DNA of 64,000 bases from Clostridium thermobutyricum DSM 4928 (GTDB lineage Bacteria > Bacillota > Clostridia > Clostridiales > Clostridiaceae). This document shows, piece by piece, positions 47,661-56,971 of the stretch. Below the pieces are notes generated by a model. The model saw only the letters and a program-made list of their open reading frames with translations. It was not told the DNA's origin and searched no databases. The stretch spans positions 124,001 through 188,000 of the forward strand of contig NZ_LTAY01000048.1 in the NCBI RefSeq assembly GCF_002050515.1, written 5' to 3'. The position numbers and the translations under genes were made by a program. Within the stretch, counting starts at the first letter, position 1; every line of letters begins with the position of its first letter.

Positions 47661-49925
47661 ATGTGCAAGATAAGTATTATAATACCAGTTTATAATGTAG
47701 AGGAATATTTAAAAGAAACATTTGAATCTTTAATTAATCAAGATATGAAAGATTTTGAGGTTATATTAATAGATGACGGATCAACTGATAGAAGCTTTGA
47801 TATTCTAAAAGAATATAGTAATAAGTATGAATATATAAAAGTTTATAAACAAAATAATAGTGGTCCTAGTAAAGCAAGAAATAAGGGACTATCTCTAGCA
47901 AAAGGAGAATATATAATTTTTATGGATTCTGATGATATACTACCATTTGATTCTTTAAGTTACAGATATAATTTGGCAAAGAAATTAGATTTAGATATTG
48001 GTATTTTTGCAAGTCATAGATTTGATGAGGAAAAAGAATGGCCAATGAAAACACATTTCTTAAGTGAAGGATATAAAGAGTTGGATAGTGATTATGATTT
48101 AATTTTAACGTTAGGACCATGGAATAAAATTTTTAAATCATCAATAATAAAGGATTTAAGGTTTCCAGAAGATATAAAATATGCTGAAGATCAAGTATTT
48201 ATAATGACTTCATATATGAGAGCAAATAGTATATATGCAAGTAATAAAGTAGTTTATAAACAAAGAATAAGATCTAATAATTTATCTTTAACAAGTCAAA
48301 TAGATACTAATTCAGATAAAGTTTTATTTCAAGTAAATAAAGCTTGGAAAAAGATAAATTTAGAATTAGAAAATAGATTTGAGAATAAAATAATTCGAGA
48401 TAAATTAAAAGAACAGTATTTTGAAAGATTATTAGATTATGACATTTGGCCACCTTTAAAAAATGCAGTTATTAGAGGAGAAGAGAATGTAAAAATAAAT
48501 GCATTAAAAAATATGAATGAAATTTTAAATGAAATAGATCCTGTAATAATAAATAATTCTAGAAAATTAAGATGGATAATGGGACAAGGGATAATAAATA
48601 AATATTTATTTTTAACTAAAAATACTAAAAAAGTATATGTAGAAATTTTGGCTGATTTTTATAACAAATTTAATTCTAATAGTAGAGAGATTTTGGAAAG
48701 AGAAAATATTCAATTATATAAGTGTTTAGAGAACGTAAGTAAAAGCAGAAGCTCTTTAAGTATATTTAAATATTTAGTAAGAAGAAAAGTAGGAAGAGTT
48801 CTTGGAAAAGTAAAAAATATTTTTAGAAGAAGTGCTAAGATATCATTTAATTTTGGAAAAATGTTATCAATGAATGAAAATTTAGTAATACTTGCTAGTA
48901 ATAAAGGTGAAGAATTACAAGGAAATTTAAAGTTTATATATGATGAATTGAAAAAAGATAATAAATATAAAATAAAGCTTTATATGAAAAATGATTCACG
49001 TACTTTTAAAGAGCTTATAGATATGTACTTAGATTTTTCAAGAGCAAAATATATAATTTTAGATGATTATTATAGACAAATTTATGGTTTAAAATTTAGA
49101 AAAAAAGCTGAAGTTATACAAGTTTGGCATGCATGTGGAGCTTTCAAGAAATTTGGATTTAGTTCTATAGGAAAAGGAGATGGAAATCCAAAAGAATTTG
49201 AAGAAAGAGCTCATTCAGCTTATACAAAAGTTATAACTAGTTCAAAGAATATAATTCCTAAATATGCAGAAGCGTTTAATATATCAGAAAAAAATATATT
49301 ACCTTTAGGAGTTCCAAGGACAGATATACTTTTAGATGAAGCATATAGATTATATAAGAAAAATGATTTAGAAGAAAATTATCCAAATATAAAAGGCAAA
49401 AAAATAATTTTATATGCACCTACTTTTAGAGGAAATACTAAGCAAAGACAAAACTTTAAATTAGAATTAAATCCTGTACAACTTTTAAAAGGAATAGATG
49501 AAGATTATGTATTAATATTAAAACTTCATCCAAGTGTAAAAAATGGGCTAAATGATGTCGTTATTCCAAAAGAATTAGAAAATAGAGTTATAAATATGAA
49601 TAGTTCTACTGAAATTAATGATTTAATTATAGCATCAGAAATTGTAATAACAGATTATTCATCTGTTGTTTTTGAAGCTTCTTTATTAGAAAAGAAAATA
49701 ATAATGTATGCTTATGATAAAAATGAATATTTAGCTGAAAGGGACTTCTATTATGATTATGATAGCTTCGTTCCAGGAGTTATTGCAGAAAAAAATGAAG
49801 ATATAATACGAATAATTAATGAAAATGAGTTTGATTTAAAGAAAGTTAGAGAATTTAGAGATAAATTTTTTGATGATTGTGATGGACAAGCTAGTAAAAG
49901 ATTCGTAGAAACTATTTTCAAATAG
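47661..49925 (+). CDS. Bifunctional glycosyltransferase family 2 / CDP-glycerol glycerophosphotransferase (TagF-like)
   Basis: 754 residues. Residues 1-330 are a GT2 domain (ISIIIPVYNVEEYL, LIDDGSTDRS, IFMDSDDILP). Residues about 390-754 are a Glyphos_transf domain: QVWHACGAFKKFG, VPRTDILL, LYAPTFRG, LKLHPSV and DYSSVVFEASL. The first half likely adds a sugar and the second a glycerol (or ribitol) phosphate, giving a teichoic-acid-like polymer exported by the ABC transporter encoded next. GGGAG lies 6 bases before ATG 47661; an in-frame ATG at 47628 is too close to its AAGGG. Confidence 0.9.
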   Translation: MCKISIIIPVYNVEEYLKETFESLINQDMKDFEVILIDDGSTDRSFDILKEYSNKYEYIKVYKQNNSGPSKARNKGLSLAKGEYIIFMDSDDILPFDSLSYRYNLAKKLDLDIGIFASHRFDEEKEWPMKTHFLSEGYKELDSDYDLILTLGPWNKIFKSSIIKDLRFPEDIKYAEDQVFIMTSYMRANSIYASNKVVYKQRIRSNNLSLTSQIDTNSDKVLFQVNKAWKKINLELENRFENKIIRDKLKEQYFERLLDYDIWPPLKNAVIRGEENVKINALKNMNEILNEIDPVIINNSRKLRWIMGQGIINKYLFLTKNTKKVYVEILADFYNKFNSNSREILERENIQLYKCLENVSKSRSSLSIFKYLVRRKVGRVLGKVKNIFRRSAKISFNFGKMLSMNENLVILASNKGEELQGNLKFIYDELKKDNKYKIKLYMKNDSRTFKELIDMYLDFSRAKYIILDDYYRQIYGLKFRKKAEVIQVWHACGAFKKFGFSSIGKGDGNPKEFEERAHSAYTKVITSSKNIIPKYAEAFNISEKNILPLGVPRTDILLDEAYRLYKKNDLEENYPNIKGKKIILYAPTFRGNTKQRQNFKLELNPVQLLKGIDEDYVLILKLHPSVKNGLNDVVIPKELENRVINMNSSTEINDLIIASEIVITDYSSVVFEASLLEKKIIMYAYDKNEYLAERDFYYDYDSFVPGVIAEKNEDIIRIINENEFDLKKVREFRDKFFDDCDGQASKRFVETIFK

Positions 49926-49942
49926 AAACTGGAGGAAGGTTA

Positions 49943-50737
49943 ATGTTAAAAGAAATAATAAAAGAAAATGCTAAGTATTTAAAGCAAACAATACTTATAT
50001 CAAAGTTTGATTTAGTAAAATTTTATAAAGGGGCTGCCCTTGGTTATGCTTGGGCAATTATTCGCCCTATGGTTACTATAGGAGTTTATTTATTTGCATT
50101 TACAATTATAAGAAATAATCCTAGAATGGGAAATTTCCCTTATTTTCTATGGCTTATTGCAGGGCTTTGTCCTTGGTTCTTTATAAGTGATGCAATAGTT
50201 GGTGGAGCAATGTCAATTAGAACTTATAGGCATTTTGTAACTAAGATGAAATTTCCAATTTCAACTATACCAACATTTACAATACTATCAAAATTATATG
50301 TTCAATTAATGTTAGTTGGAGCTATTACAGTTGTATTTTTGTTATTTGGATATTTCCCAGATATATATTATCTTCAATTTTTAATATATATCCCAATGAT
50401 GTATTTATTCTTTTTAGCACTTTCATGGACACTTGCTTCATTATCAGTTATAAGTAGAGATTTTGAAAATTTAGTTAAAGCAGCTATACAAGCAATACTT
50501 TGGTTATCACCAATTTTATGGAATATAAATGATGTAAAATCAAGCTTTTTAAGGATTATTTTAAAGCTAAATCCAATAGGATATTTTATTCAAGGATATA
50601 GAGATATATTCTTATATAAAAGATGGTTTTTTGAAAGTCCATATACAATATATATGATATTTGTAATAATAATTTTTGCTTTAATTGGTAGTAGAGTTTA
50701 TAAAAGAACATATAAAGAATTTACAGATGTTTTATAA
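49943..50737 (+). CDS. ABC-2 type polysaccharide/teichoic acid exporter, permease (TagG-like)
   Basis: 264 residues with six membrane helices of the ABC-2 family: KFDLVKFYKGAALGYAW at the cytoplasmic gate, PMVTIGVYLFAFTII, WFFISDAI and the C-terminal LKLNPIGYFIQGYRD motif typical of TagG/Wzm/KpsM exporters. Exports a lipid-linked polymer assembled in the cytoplasm. RBS CTGGAGGAAGG, 18 bases after the TagF-like gene. Confidence 0.93.
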   Translation: MLKEIIKENAKYLKQTILISKFDLVKFYKGAALGYAWAIIRPMVTIGVYLFAFTIIRNNPRMGNFPYFLWLIAGLCPWFFISDAIVGGAMSIRTYRHFVTKMKFPISTIPTFTILSKLYVQLMLVGAITVVFLLFGYFPDIYYLQFLIYIPMMYLFFLALSWTLASLSVISRDFENLVKAAIQAILWLSPILWNINDVKSSFLRIILKLNPIGYFIQGYRDIFLYKRWFFESPYTIYMIFVIIIFALIGSRVYKRTYKEFTDVL

Positions 50738-50774
50738 AGAAAAGCTAAAAGTCTTTATAAGTTAGGAGATTATT

Positions 50775-51929
50775 ATGGAAGATTATGCAGTTAGGTTCAA
50801 AAACCTTACTAAAGAATATAAATTATATAAAAATGATAAAGATAGATTTAAAGATTTACTTTGGGGAAAAAGGTATAAACCTTTTAGAGCAATAGATAAT
50901 CTTACATTAGATTTGCCAAGAGGAGAGGTTATAGGAATACTCGGGAAAAATGGTTCTGGTAAATCTACAATATTAAAAATGGTTACGGGAGTTGTATACC
51001 CAACAGAAGGTGAGATTGAAGTTAATGGAAAAGTTTCGGCTTTATTAGAGTTAACAGCTGGTTTTGATGGAGAGCTTACTGGAAGAGAAAATATTTTTTT
51101 AAAAGGTTATTCTATGGGAATGATAAGAAGTGAAGTTTCTAAAATATTAGAATCAGTAATAGAATTTTCAGAACTTGGAGATTACATAGATCAACCTGTA
51201 AGAATGTATTCAAGTGGAATGAAAGCAAGGCTTGGCTTTGCAATTGCAGTAAATATAGATCCAGACATATTAGTTGTAGATGAAGCATTATCAGTTGGAG
51301 ATGAAATGTTTAGAGAAAAGTGCTTAAGAAGAATGGATAAGTTTAGAGATGAAGGAAAAACAATTCTTTTTGTTTCACACTCACTTCCTCAAATGAGAAA
51401 TTTCTGTACAAAGGGAGCATGGCTATATCACGGAAAATTAATAGATTATGGAGAAATAGATGAAGTAGCAAATCTTTATAAACATTTTTTAAATGGAGTT
51501 TCCATAGATGATATTATAGAAAATAAGCATAAATATAAAGATTTAGTAGAGATAAAACAAAGTCTTACAGATGTAGACATGACAGAAGAAGAAATAATAT
51601 TTAAAGGATTTGTTTCTTTAGAGCCATTAAATAAAGAATATAAGATTGATAATATCACTTTAAAAGATGATGAAACTGAATATGTATATAAAGATATAGA
51701 ATTAGTAAAAAGCACTGAAAAAAATGAAAATAAATATGATTATATATTTAAATTACCATTTACAGAAATACAAAAAGGGTTCTTTAATTTTGAAATTAAT
51801 ATAGATGTTGATGGAGAGAATTATAATAGGCAAGCTTGGTGTGCAAGCAAGTTTGGTCAATTTGTTAATAATGAGCATAATTTAGATATAACAATAAAAT
51901 CAAATAGAATGAAAATAAGAAAAGAATAA
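50775..51929 (+). CDS. ABC exporter ATPase for polysaccharide/teichoic acid (TagH/Wzt-like)
   Basis: 384 residues. Walker A GKNGSGKST, the TagH/KpsT-type LLELTAGFDGELTGRENI region, signature YSSGMKARLGFA and Walker B ILVVDEALSVGDEMF. After the ATPase domain (1-245) a 140-residue C-terminal domain follows, rich in beta-type sequence, as in Wzt proteins where this part recognises the polymer. It may therefore set export specificity. Stop codon lies 4 bases before a bidirectional terminator. Confidence 0.93.
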   Translation: MEDYAVRFKNLTKEYKLYKNDKDRFKDLLWGKRYKPFRAIDNLTLDLPRGEVIGILGKNGSGKSTILKMVTGVVYPTEGEIEVNGKVSALLELTAGFDGELTGRENIFLKGYSMGMIRSEVSKILESVIEFSELGDYIDQPVRMYSSGMKARLGFAIAVNIDPDILVVDEALSVGDEMFREKCLRRMDKFRDEGKTILFVSHSLPQMRNFCTKGAWLYHGKLIDYGEIDEVANLYKHFLNGVSIDDIIENKHKYKDLVEIKQSLTDVDMTEEEIIFKGFVSLEPLNKEYKIDNITLKDDETEYVYKDIELVKSTEKNENKYDYIFKLPFTEIQKGFFNFEINIDVDGENYNRQAWCASKFGQFVNNEHNLDITIKSNRMKIRKE

Positions 51930-51932
51930 TAA

Positions 51933-51969
51933 AAGACTTGAAGCATTATTTAGCTTCAAGTCTTCTTTT
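51933..51969. terminator. Bidirectional terminator that includes the end of the minus-strand GT-C gene
   Basis: AAGACTTGAAGC and GCTTCAAGTCTT form a 12-base-pair stem. The right arm (51953-51964) is coding for the last residues of the minus-strand protein and its stop codon (51946-51948) is in the loop. Confidence 0.85.
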
Positions 51970-53427
51970 ATTATTTGAAAATGGCTTTAATTTTAAAATT
52001 TCATTTATTCCAATAGAACTACTAGAGACTAATATAGGTAATATACAAACTAAATATCTAGAACGAGCTTCCCATAATATTAAGAATAAAAATACTCCAA
52101 ATATACATATGTTAAAAAGAAAGCCAATTTTATTTTTAGATTTAAATAAACCTATTGAACCAATTAAAATTAAAAATAATAGTAATGAATGACTAGCTTC
52201 TGAAAAAGAAGTAAATAGGTTATTTTTATCTCCATAAATGTATGTATGAAGAAAATTTGGCCTAATTGGCTTTCTAGATAATTTTTCAGGAGCGAAATAA
52301 GTTCCATCTCCCCAAGTATATTGTATTTTTTTATATAAGAATTTATTATATCCACCTATTCCATAATTTTCAAGTCTGGTTTTTATAGTTTTTATATTAA
52401 ATTCTTGAATTTCTTTTTTTGTTTTACCAGCATTTTTACTTAAATCAACATCTTCTCCATTAAAGCCACCGTTGTCTTTAAGTCCCATCATAATCCAATG
52501 TGTTGATGGAAGGCCTGCATCTTTTAAAGGGACAGGAATATATTTTTGACAAGTAGAAGCTATCAAAATAGATGAAACTATAAAAGAAATAATAAAAAGT
52601 GATATAAATCTAAAAAATCCTTTTAAATTATCTATTATGAATATTGAAAAAATAGATAAAGCTATGAAACCTATTGCTATATTTGTTTTAATTCCTATTC
52701 CAAGAGCTAATATAATTCCAATAAATATTGGTAAGAATATATTCTTATTTTTACTTTTAATATAAATATAAAATAATAAGAAAGCTAGTGGAAGAAAAAT
52801 CATTGTCAAAGTATCAGTATAAAAAATAGGTGTATAAGAGTAAAAAGGTGTTATTACGATAAATAAAAAAGAAGATATAGTAGCAACTCTTATATTAAAT
52901 ACCTTTTTAATTAATATGTAAGTTATTATTACACTAATTAAAACAACTATTATATTTATGACTACTGAACTAAGAATTAAATTAAAACCAAAATAGTAGC
53001 ATAGTTTATAAAATTTCATCCATAAAACTGTTATAAAAATATTATTTGGATAAAGCTCATAAAAATAAGAAGAGAAAAATTCCCATTCATTAGAAGCGAC
53101 ATTTGTAGAACTATTAAAAATAGGAGTCATATCCCAGCCAGGGTTTACTGCAAAAAAGTATCCAAAAAATATTTGAAGCAAAATAAATATAATTAAATTA
53201 ATAATTGATATTATTAAAAGACTTCTTTTACTTAAATTTTTAGTAATAAAGCATAAAAATAAAAATCCTAAACATAAAAGTAAAAACAAGAAAAATACAA
53301 ATCCTTTATTAAGTTTTTGATTGAAAGGATTTAAAAGAGCAAAATGAAAACAAAAACTAATTACTAATAAAAATATTACATTAAATATTATTAGTAAAGT
53401 ATTTTTTAATTTACTTTTCTTCATCAT
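51946..53427 (-). CDS. Integral membrane GT-C glycosyltransferase (GT39/PMT-like)
   Basis: 493 residues with about 11 hydrophobic helices. The first large extracellular loop holds NPGWDMTPIFN, the acidic position expected in GT-C enzymes, and later loops hold DAGLPSTHWIMMGLKDNGG and KIQYTWGDGTYF. Such proteins use polyprenyl-phosphate sugars made by a GtrB-like partner, encoded just upstream and overlapping by 17 bases. Probable role: adding a sugar to wall teichoic acid, lipoteichoic acid or the nearby polymer on the outer face. Acceptor unknown. Confidence 0.82.
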   Translation of the reverse strand: MMKKSKLKNTLLIIFNVIFLLVISFCFHFALLNPFNQKLNKGFVFFLFLLLCLGFLFLCFITKNLSKRSLLIISIINLIIFILLQIFFGYFFAVNPGWDMTPIFNSSTNVASNEWEFFSSYFYELYPNNIFITVLWMKFYKLCYYFGFNLILSSVVINIIVVLISVIITYILIKKVFNIRVATISSFLFIVITPFYSYTPIFYTDTLTMIFLPLAFLLFYIYIKSKNKNIFLPIFIGIILALGIGIKTNIAIGFIALSIFSIFIIDNLKGFFRFISLFIISFIVSSILIASTCQKYIPVPLKDAGLPSTHWIMMGLKDNGGFNGEDVDLSKNAGKTKKEIQEFNIKTIKTRLENYGIGGYNKFLYKKIQYTWGDGTYFAPEKLSRKPIRPNFLHTYIYGDKNNLFTSFSEASHSLLLFLILIGSIGLFKSKNKIGFLFNICIFGVFLFLILWEARSRYLVCILPILVSSSSIGINEILKLKPFSNNKRRLEAK

Positions 53428-54358
53428 TGAAATTTACCTTATCCTTTATAATATATAATGGTCTATTTTTGCTTTCATCATAAATTCTTCCTATATATTC
53501 TCCTATTATTCCTAAAGAAAGTATTTGAACTCCACCAAAGAAAGTCATAACAGAAATAAGAGATGTCCATCCAATACTAGCACTAAATACAAACTTACTT
53601 ATAAGAGCATATACAAAAATTAAAAATGAAATAAATATAGAGAAAAAGCCAAATGCGGACATAAGCTTTAATGGTTTTGATGAAAATGAAATTATACCAT
53701 CGCTTGCAAACTTAAGCATTTTAGATAAAGGATATTTTGTTTCTCCAGCAAATCTTTCATCACGAGTGTATTCTATATATGTTTGATTAAATCCAATCCA
53801 ACTAATCATTCCTCTTATAAATCTATTTTGTTCTGGCATTTCTCTAAATGCTTTTACAACTGATTTGTCAATAAGTCTAAAATCTCCAGTATCTTTAGGA
53901 ATTTTTATATCAGACATTTTAGCAAGGAATCTATAAAAATATTTAGCAGTTATAAGCTTAAATTTACTTTCTCCTTTTCTTTTCCCTCTTTTTCCATAAA
54001 CAACTTCATAACCTTCTTTCCATTTTTCAATCATTTGTGGAATAAGTTCAGGTGGATCTTGAAGATCTGCATCAATAATGACTACTGCATCACCAGAACA
54101 ATTAAAAAGTCCAGCAGTAACAGCTACTTGATGTCCAAAATTTCTAGCAAAGTTTATAACTTTAACTTTTTCATTTTCTTTCGATATATCCTTTAGAATA
54201 TCTAGAGTTTTATCTGTACTCCCGTCATTTATAAAAATAATTTCATAATCATAAGAATCAATAGATTCCATAACAGATTTTAATCTGTTATAACATTCTT
54301 GTGCTACAAGTTCCTCAAAATACATAGGAACAATAACACTAATTAAATTTTTATTCAA
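53411..54358 (-). CDS. Polyprenyl-phosphate glycosyltransferase (GtrB/CsbB-like)
   Basis: 315 residues. GT2 catalytic domain with ISVIVPMYFEE, FINDGSTDKT, FARNFGHQVAVTAGL and the DADLQDPPELIP motif, DTGDFRLIDK, then two membrane helices (about 232-255 and 266-292) before a short cytoplasmic tail. This is the layout of GtrB, CsbB and YkcC proteins, which make undecaprenyl-phosphate glucose or GlcNAc. First gene of the minus-strand pair. A GtrA-type flippase is not encoded beside it. RBS TGAGGTGATT. Confidence 0.92.
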   Translation of the reverse strand: MNKNLISVIVPMYFEELVAQECYNRLKSVMESIDSYDYEIIFINDGSTDKTLDILKDISKENEKVKVINFARNFGHQVAVTAGLFNCSGDAVVIIDADLQDPPELIPQMIEKWKEGYEVVYGKRGKRKGESKFKLITAKYFYRFLAKMSDIKIPKDTGDFRLIDKSVVKAFREMPEQNRFIRGMISWIGFNQTYIEYTRDERFAGETKYPLSKMLKFASDGIISFSSKPLKLMSAFGFFSIFISFLIFVYALISKFVFSASIGWTSLISVMTFFGGVQILSLGIIGEYIGRIYDESKNRPLYIIKDKVNFNDEEK

Positions 54359-54408
54359 AAAATCACCTCATAAAATTTTTATACCATGTTTAATTTATAA
54401 ACAAAGAT

Positions 54409-54437
54409 ATTATACCATAAAATTGCTAATCAGTTAA
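54409..54437 (-). promoter_or_regulatory. Promoter of the GtrB-GT-C pair (minus strand)
   Basis: Minus strand: TTAACT (54437-54432), 17 bases, TATAAT (54414-54409) with extended TG. About 50 bases before the start codon. Confidence 0.75.
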
Positions 54438-54919
54438 AAATATTAATAAATTGTAACTTGAAAATGGTTTTTTTTAGACTATTTTTATATTACTATCTAA
54501 AATTAAAAAATATATTATAATTAGAAATTGTTTTTTTATAAATATAATGAATTAATAAAAATATAGAATAATATTTATATATTAAACATAATTTATATGA
54601 AAATTTTTTCTCAAAAAATTAAATCAATCATAACTCTCCGCTAATTTTACCCTATCAAATAAAAAATAATTAATTAAAAAAAATAATAAAAAATTTTTTC
54701 AAAAAAAATCTAAATTTTTTTATCCAAAATTCATTTCTCGTAATACTTATTTATTAGAAGCACTCCTAAAAGCACTTTGGTTAGTGATTTTTAAACTATT
54801 TGTATTGTTTTTTTGAGTTGTTGCTTATGTTGTAAGCTTTGTATTTTGTTTTTATGTGCTTTAGGGGATTGTTTTAGAGATTTATTTTATAAAAATTATA
54901 ATTTAGGGGAGTGAATTTT
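54438..54919. other. Extremely AT-rich gap before the phage-type replication cassette; possible origin
   Basis: About 480 bases with no gene. The stretch 54655-54725 is almost pure A/T, in runs such as AAAATTTTTT, followed by TTATCCAAA, which resembles a DnaA box (TTATCCACA) at 7 of 9 positions. CCTAAAAGCAC (54765-54775) and GTGCTTTAGG (54856-54865) are inverted relatives. An easily melted region beside replication genes could be an origin, but no clear iterons are visible and the identification is an inference. Confidence 0.3.
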
Positions 54920-55648
54920 ATGAGAAAAATTATTTTAGGATTTGATCAAAAGAAGGCTATGGAGGATAATCTTGAGCTTAAAGATTTGGTTTTACTTAGG
55001 TTTATTGTTGATGGAATTAATGATAAATGGCTTTTAAAGAAAGAGATTGATGGGGAAGTTTTTTATTGGGTTAAGATGAGTGCTATTTTGGAAACTTATC
55101 CTGTTATTGATTTAAAAACTAAGGATTCTATAAGGAGAAGACTTAAAGTTTTAGTTGAGAAGGGATATTTAAAATACAAGCTTTACTTTAGTGGTGGAAA
55201 GTATACTTTTTATAATATTACAAATCTTACTAAGGAGCTTTGTATTTTTAATGGAGGTTATTCTAAAGATAGAAAAAATAAAAATTTAAAAGGAAATAAA
55301 TTTAATAAGAAAGAGTTTCCACCTAGAAATAAGGTTTCACTAGATAATATTGATGAAAATTCTATTAAAGAGGTAGTTGATTATTTGAATTTTAAGATTG
55401 GTGCTAATTATAAAAGTAGTAGTAATGGAACTATAACTTATATAACTACTCTTATTGATGAAGGTTTTAGCATTAATGACTTTAAGTGTGTTATTGATAA
55501 AAAATATAAAGAGTGGGCTAAAACTCCTTATGAAAAATATTTAAGACCTTCAACTCTTTTTAAGAAACAAAATTTTGAGGAATATTTAAATCAAAAAGAA
55601 AATCATGAAATTTTAACTCCTGATTATGAAGCTTTTGATGAGTTTTAA
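54920..55648 (+). CDS. Phage-type replisome organiser (winged helix + phage conserved C-terminal domain)
   Basis: 242 residues. The first 95 residues look like a winged-helix DNA-binding domain (LVLLRFIVDGI, KTKDSIRRRLKVLVEKGYL). A basic linker (KDRKNKNLKGNKFNKKE) leads to the Phg_2220_C-like domain at about 150-225: EVVDYLNFKIGANYK, then VIDKKYKEWAKTP and YLRPSTLFKKQNFEEYL. Such proteins bind the phage origin and recruit the helicase, as DnaD does for DnaB/DnaC. GTG 54911 lies in the GGGGAGTG ribosome binding site, so ATG 54920 is the likely start. A paralogue of its N-terminal domain is encoded two genes on. Confidence 0.85.
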   Translation: MRKIILGFDQKKAMEDNLELKDLVLLRFIVDGINDKWLLKKEIDGEVFYWVKMSAILETYPVIDLKTKDSIRRRLKVLVEKGYLKYKLYFSGGKYTFYNITNLTKELCIFNGGYSKDRKNKNLKGNKFNKKEFPPRNKVSLDNIDENSIKEVVDYLNFKIGANYKSSSNGTITYITTLIDEGFSINDFKCVIDKKYKEWAKTPYEKYLRPSTLFKKQNFEEYLNQKENHEILTPDYEAFDEF

Positions 55649-55659
55649 GAGGTGATTTT

Positions 55660-56955
55660 ATGATAGATATGTTTAATTTAGATGCTGAAAAAGAGATTTT
55701 AGGTAATATTTTAATTGATGATAGTAACTTTCCAAAATGTATAGATGTTATAAATGAATTTGATTTTTATGATAAGAAGCATAAGGTTCTTTTTAGTAAA
55801 ATGAAAGAAATTTATGCAGAAGGTAAAAGAATAAATGAAATTAATTTAACTGAAGCAATTGGAAAAAAAGATGTTTTAGAAATTGGAGGAGTTAATTATA
55901 TTTCTAGTTTACAGGTCTTTAGTAATGTAGCTGAAAAATCATATAATGTAGATTTAAAATCTTGTTTAAGACTTGTAAAAGGATATAGTGAAAAAAGATA
56001 TTTAAAGAATTTACTTTGTAGAGCTGTTAATGCTATAGAAAATGGTGAACTTAGTAATGATATTATAAAGGAAGGAATTTATAAAGGCCTTTCAAAAAGC
56101 TTTAAGTCTAATGATAAAACTTTATCTCCAGAAGAATATTTGTTTAAAGGTTTAGAAGAAATTGAAAAGAGATATGTAAATGGTGGAGATATTCAAGGAA
56201 TGAGAACTGGATATAAATCTCTTGATGAAAATTTAAATGGACTTAAAAAGGGCGAGCTTGTTATTGTAGCAGGAAGACCTAGCATGGGTAAAACTGTTTT
56301 TGCTTTAAATCTTTTAGATAGGCTTTCTGATAATAATTATAAAGTTCTTTTACATGAACTAGAAATGGGAGAAGAAACTATTTCTATGAGGCTTTTTTCT
56401 TCAAGATTAAATATAGAAAATAAACTTCTTCAAAGTGGAAAGTTATCTGAAGAACAATTTATGATTCTTATTGATGAATATCAAAAATTGATAAAAAGAG
56501 GAAATGCTTTTATAGACTTTGGAAGCAAACAATCTCTTTTATCTATAAGTGCAAAAGCAAAAACTATGAAACAAACAAAAGGACTTGATGTTCTTATAAT
56601 AGATTATTTAGGTCTTATGGATATTGATTTAAAAGATACTAGAACTAATGCAGTTGGAGAAATAACAAGAGGATTAAAGCTTCTTGCTAAAGAACTTAAT
56701 ATAAATATTGTTCTTCTTTGCCAATTATCAAGAGCAGTAGAAGGAAGAATTGACAAAAGACCTATGCTATCAGATTTAAGAGATAGTGGAAATATAGAAC
56801 AAGATGCAGATGTTGTTATTTTTACTTATAGAGAAAAATATTATGATAAAAAATTAAAAGAGGACAAGCTAGAACTTATAGTAGGAAAAAATAGAAATGG
56901 TAAAACAGGAACTATAAAATTAGATTTTTATCCTGAATATCAAAAAATAGCATAA
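55660..56955 (+). CDS. DnaB-like replicative helicase, phage type
   Basis: 431 residues. N-terminal DnaB helical domain (1-100; AEKEILGNILIDDSNF, INEINLTEAI), linker, then the RecA-like hexamerisation domain: GMRTGYKSLDENLNGL, Walker A GRPSMGKT near 205, HELEMGEE (E in place of S in the usual SLEMS motif), Walker B LIIDYLGLM, QLSRAVEGRIDKRPMLSDLRDSG. Unwinds DNA ahead of a replication fork. The host chromosome normally has its own DnaB elsewhere; this copy, next to a replisome organiser, looks phage-derived. RBS GAGGTGATTTT. Confidence 0.92.
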   Translation: MIDMFNLDAEKEILGNILIDDSNFPKCIDVINEFDFYDKKHKVLFSKMKEIYAEGKRINEINLTEAIGKKDVLEIGGVNYISSLQVFSNVAEKSYNVDLKSCLRLVKGYSEKRYLKNLLCRAVNAIENGELSNDIIKEGIYKGLSKSFKSNDKTLSPEEYLFKGLEEIEKRYVNGGDIQGMRTGYKSLDENLNGLKKGELVIVAGRPSMGKTVFALNLLDRLSDNNYKVLLHELEMGEETISMRLFSSRLNIENKLLQSGKLSEEQFMILIDEYQKLIKRGNAFIDFGSKQSLLSISAKAKTMKQTKGLDVLIIDYLGLMDIDLKDTRTNAVGEITRGLKLLAKELNINIVLLCQLSRAVEGRIDKRPMLSDLRDSGNIEQDADVVIFTYREKYYDKKLKEDKLELIVGKNRNGKTGTIKLDFYPEYQKIA

Positions 56956-56971
56956 TTTTATGGAGGTGCAT

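Noticed and set aside
51938-52192. Plus-strand open frame after the TagH-like gene
   Set aside because: Lies inside the terminator and antisense to the GT-C gene; no ribosome binding site.
54897-54902. TATAAT just before the replisome organiser gene as its -10
   Set aside because: Transcription would start within the ribosome binding site; no -35.
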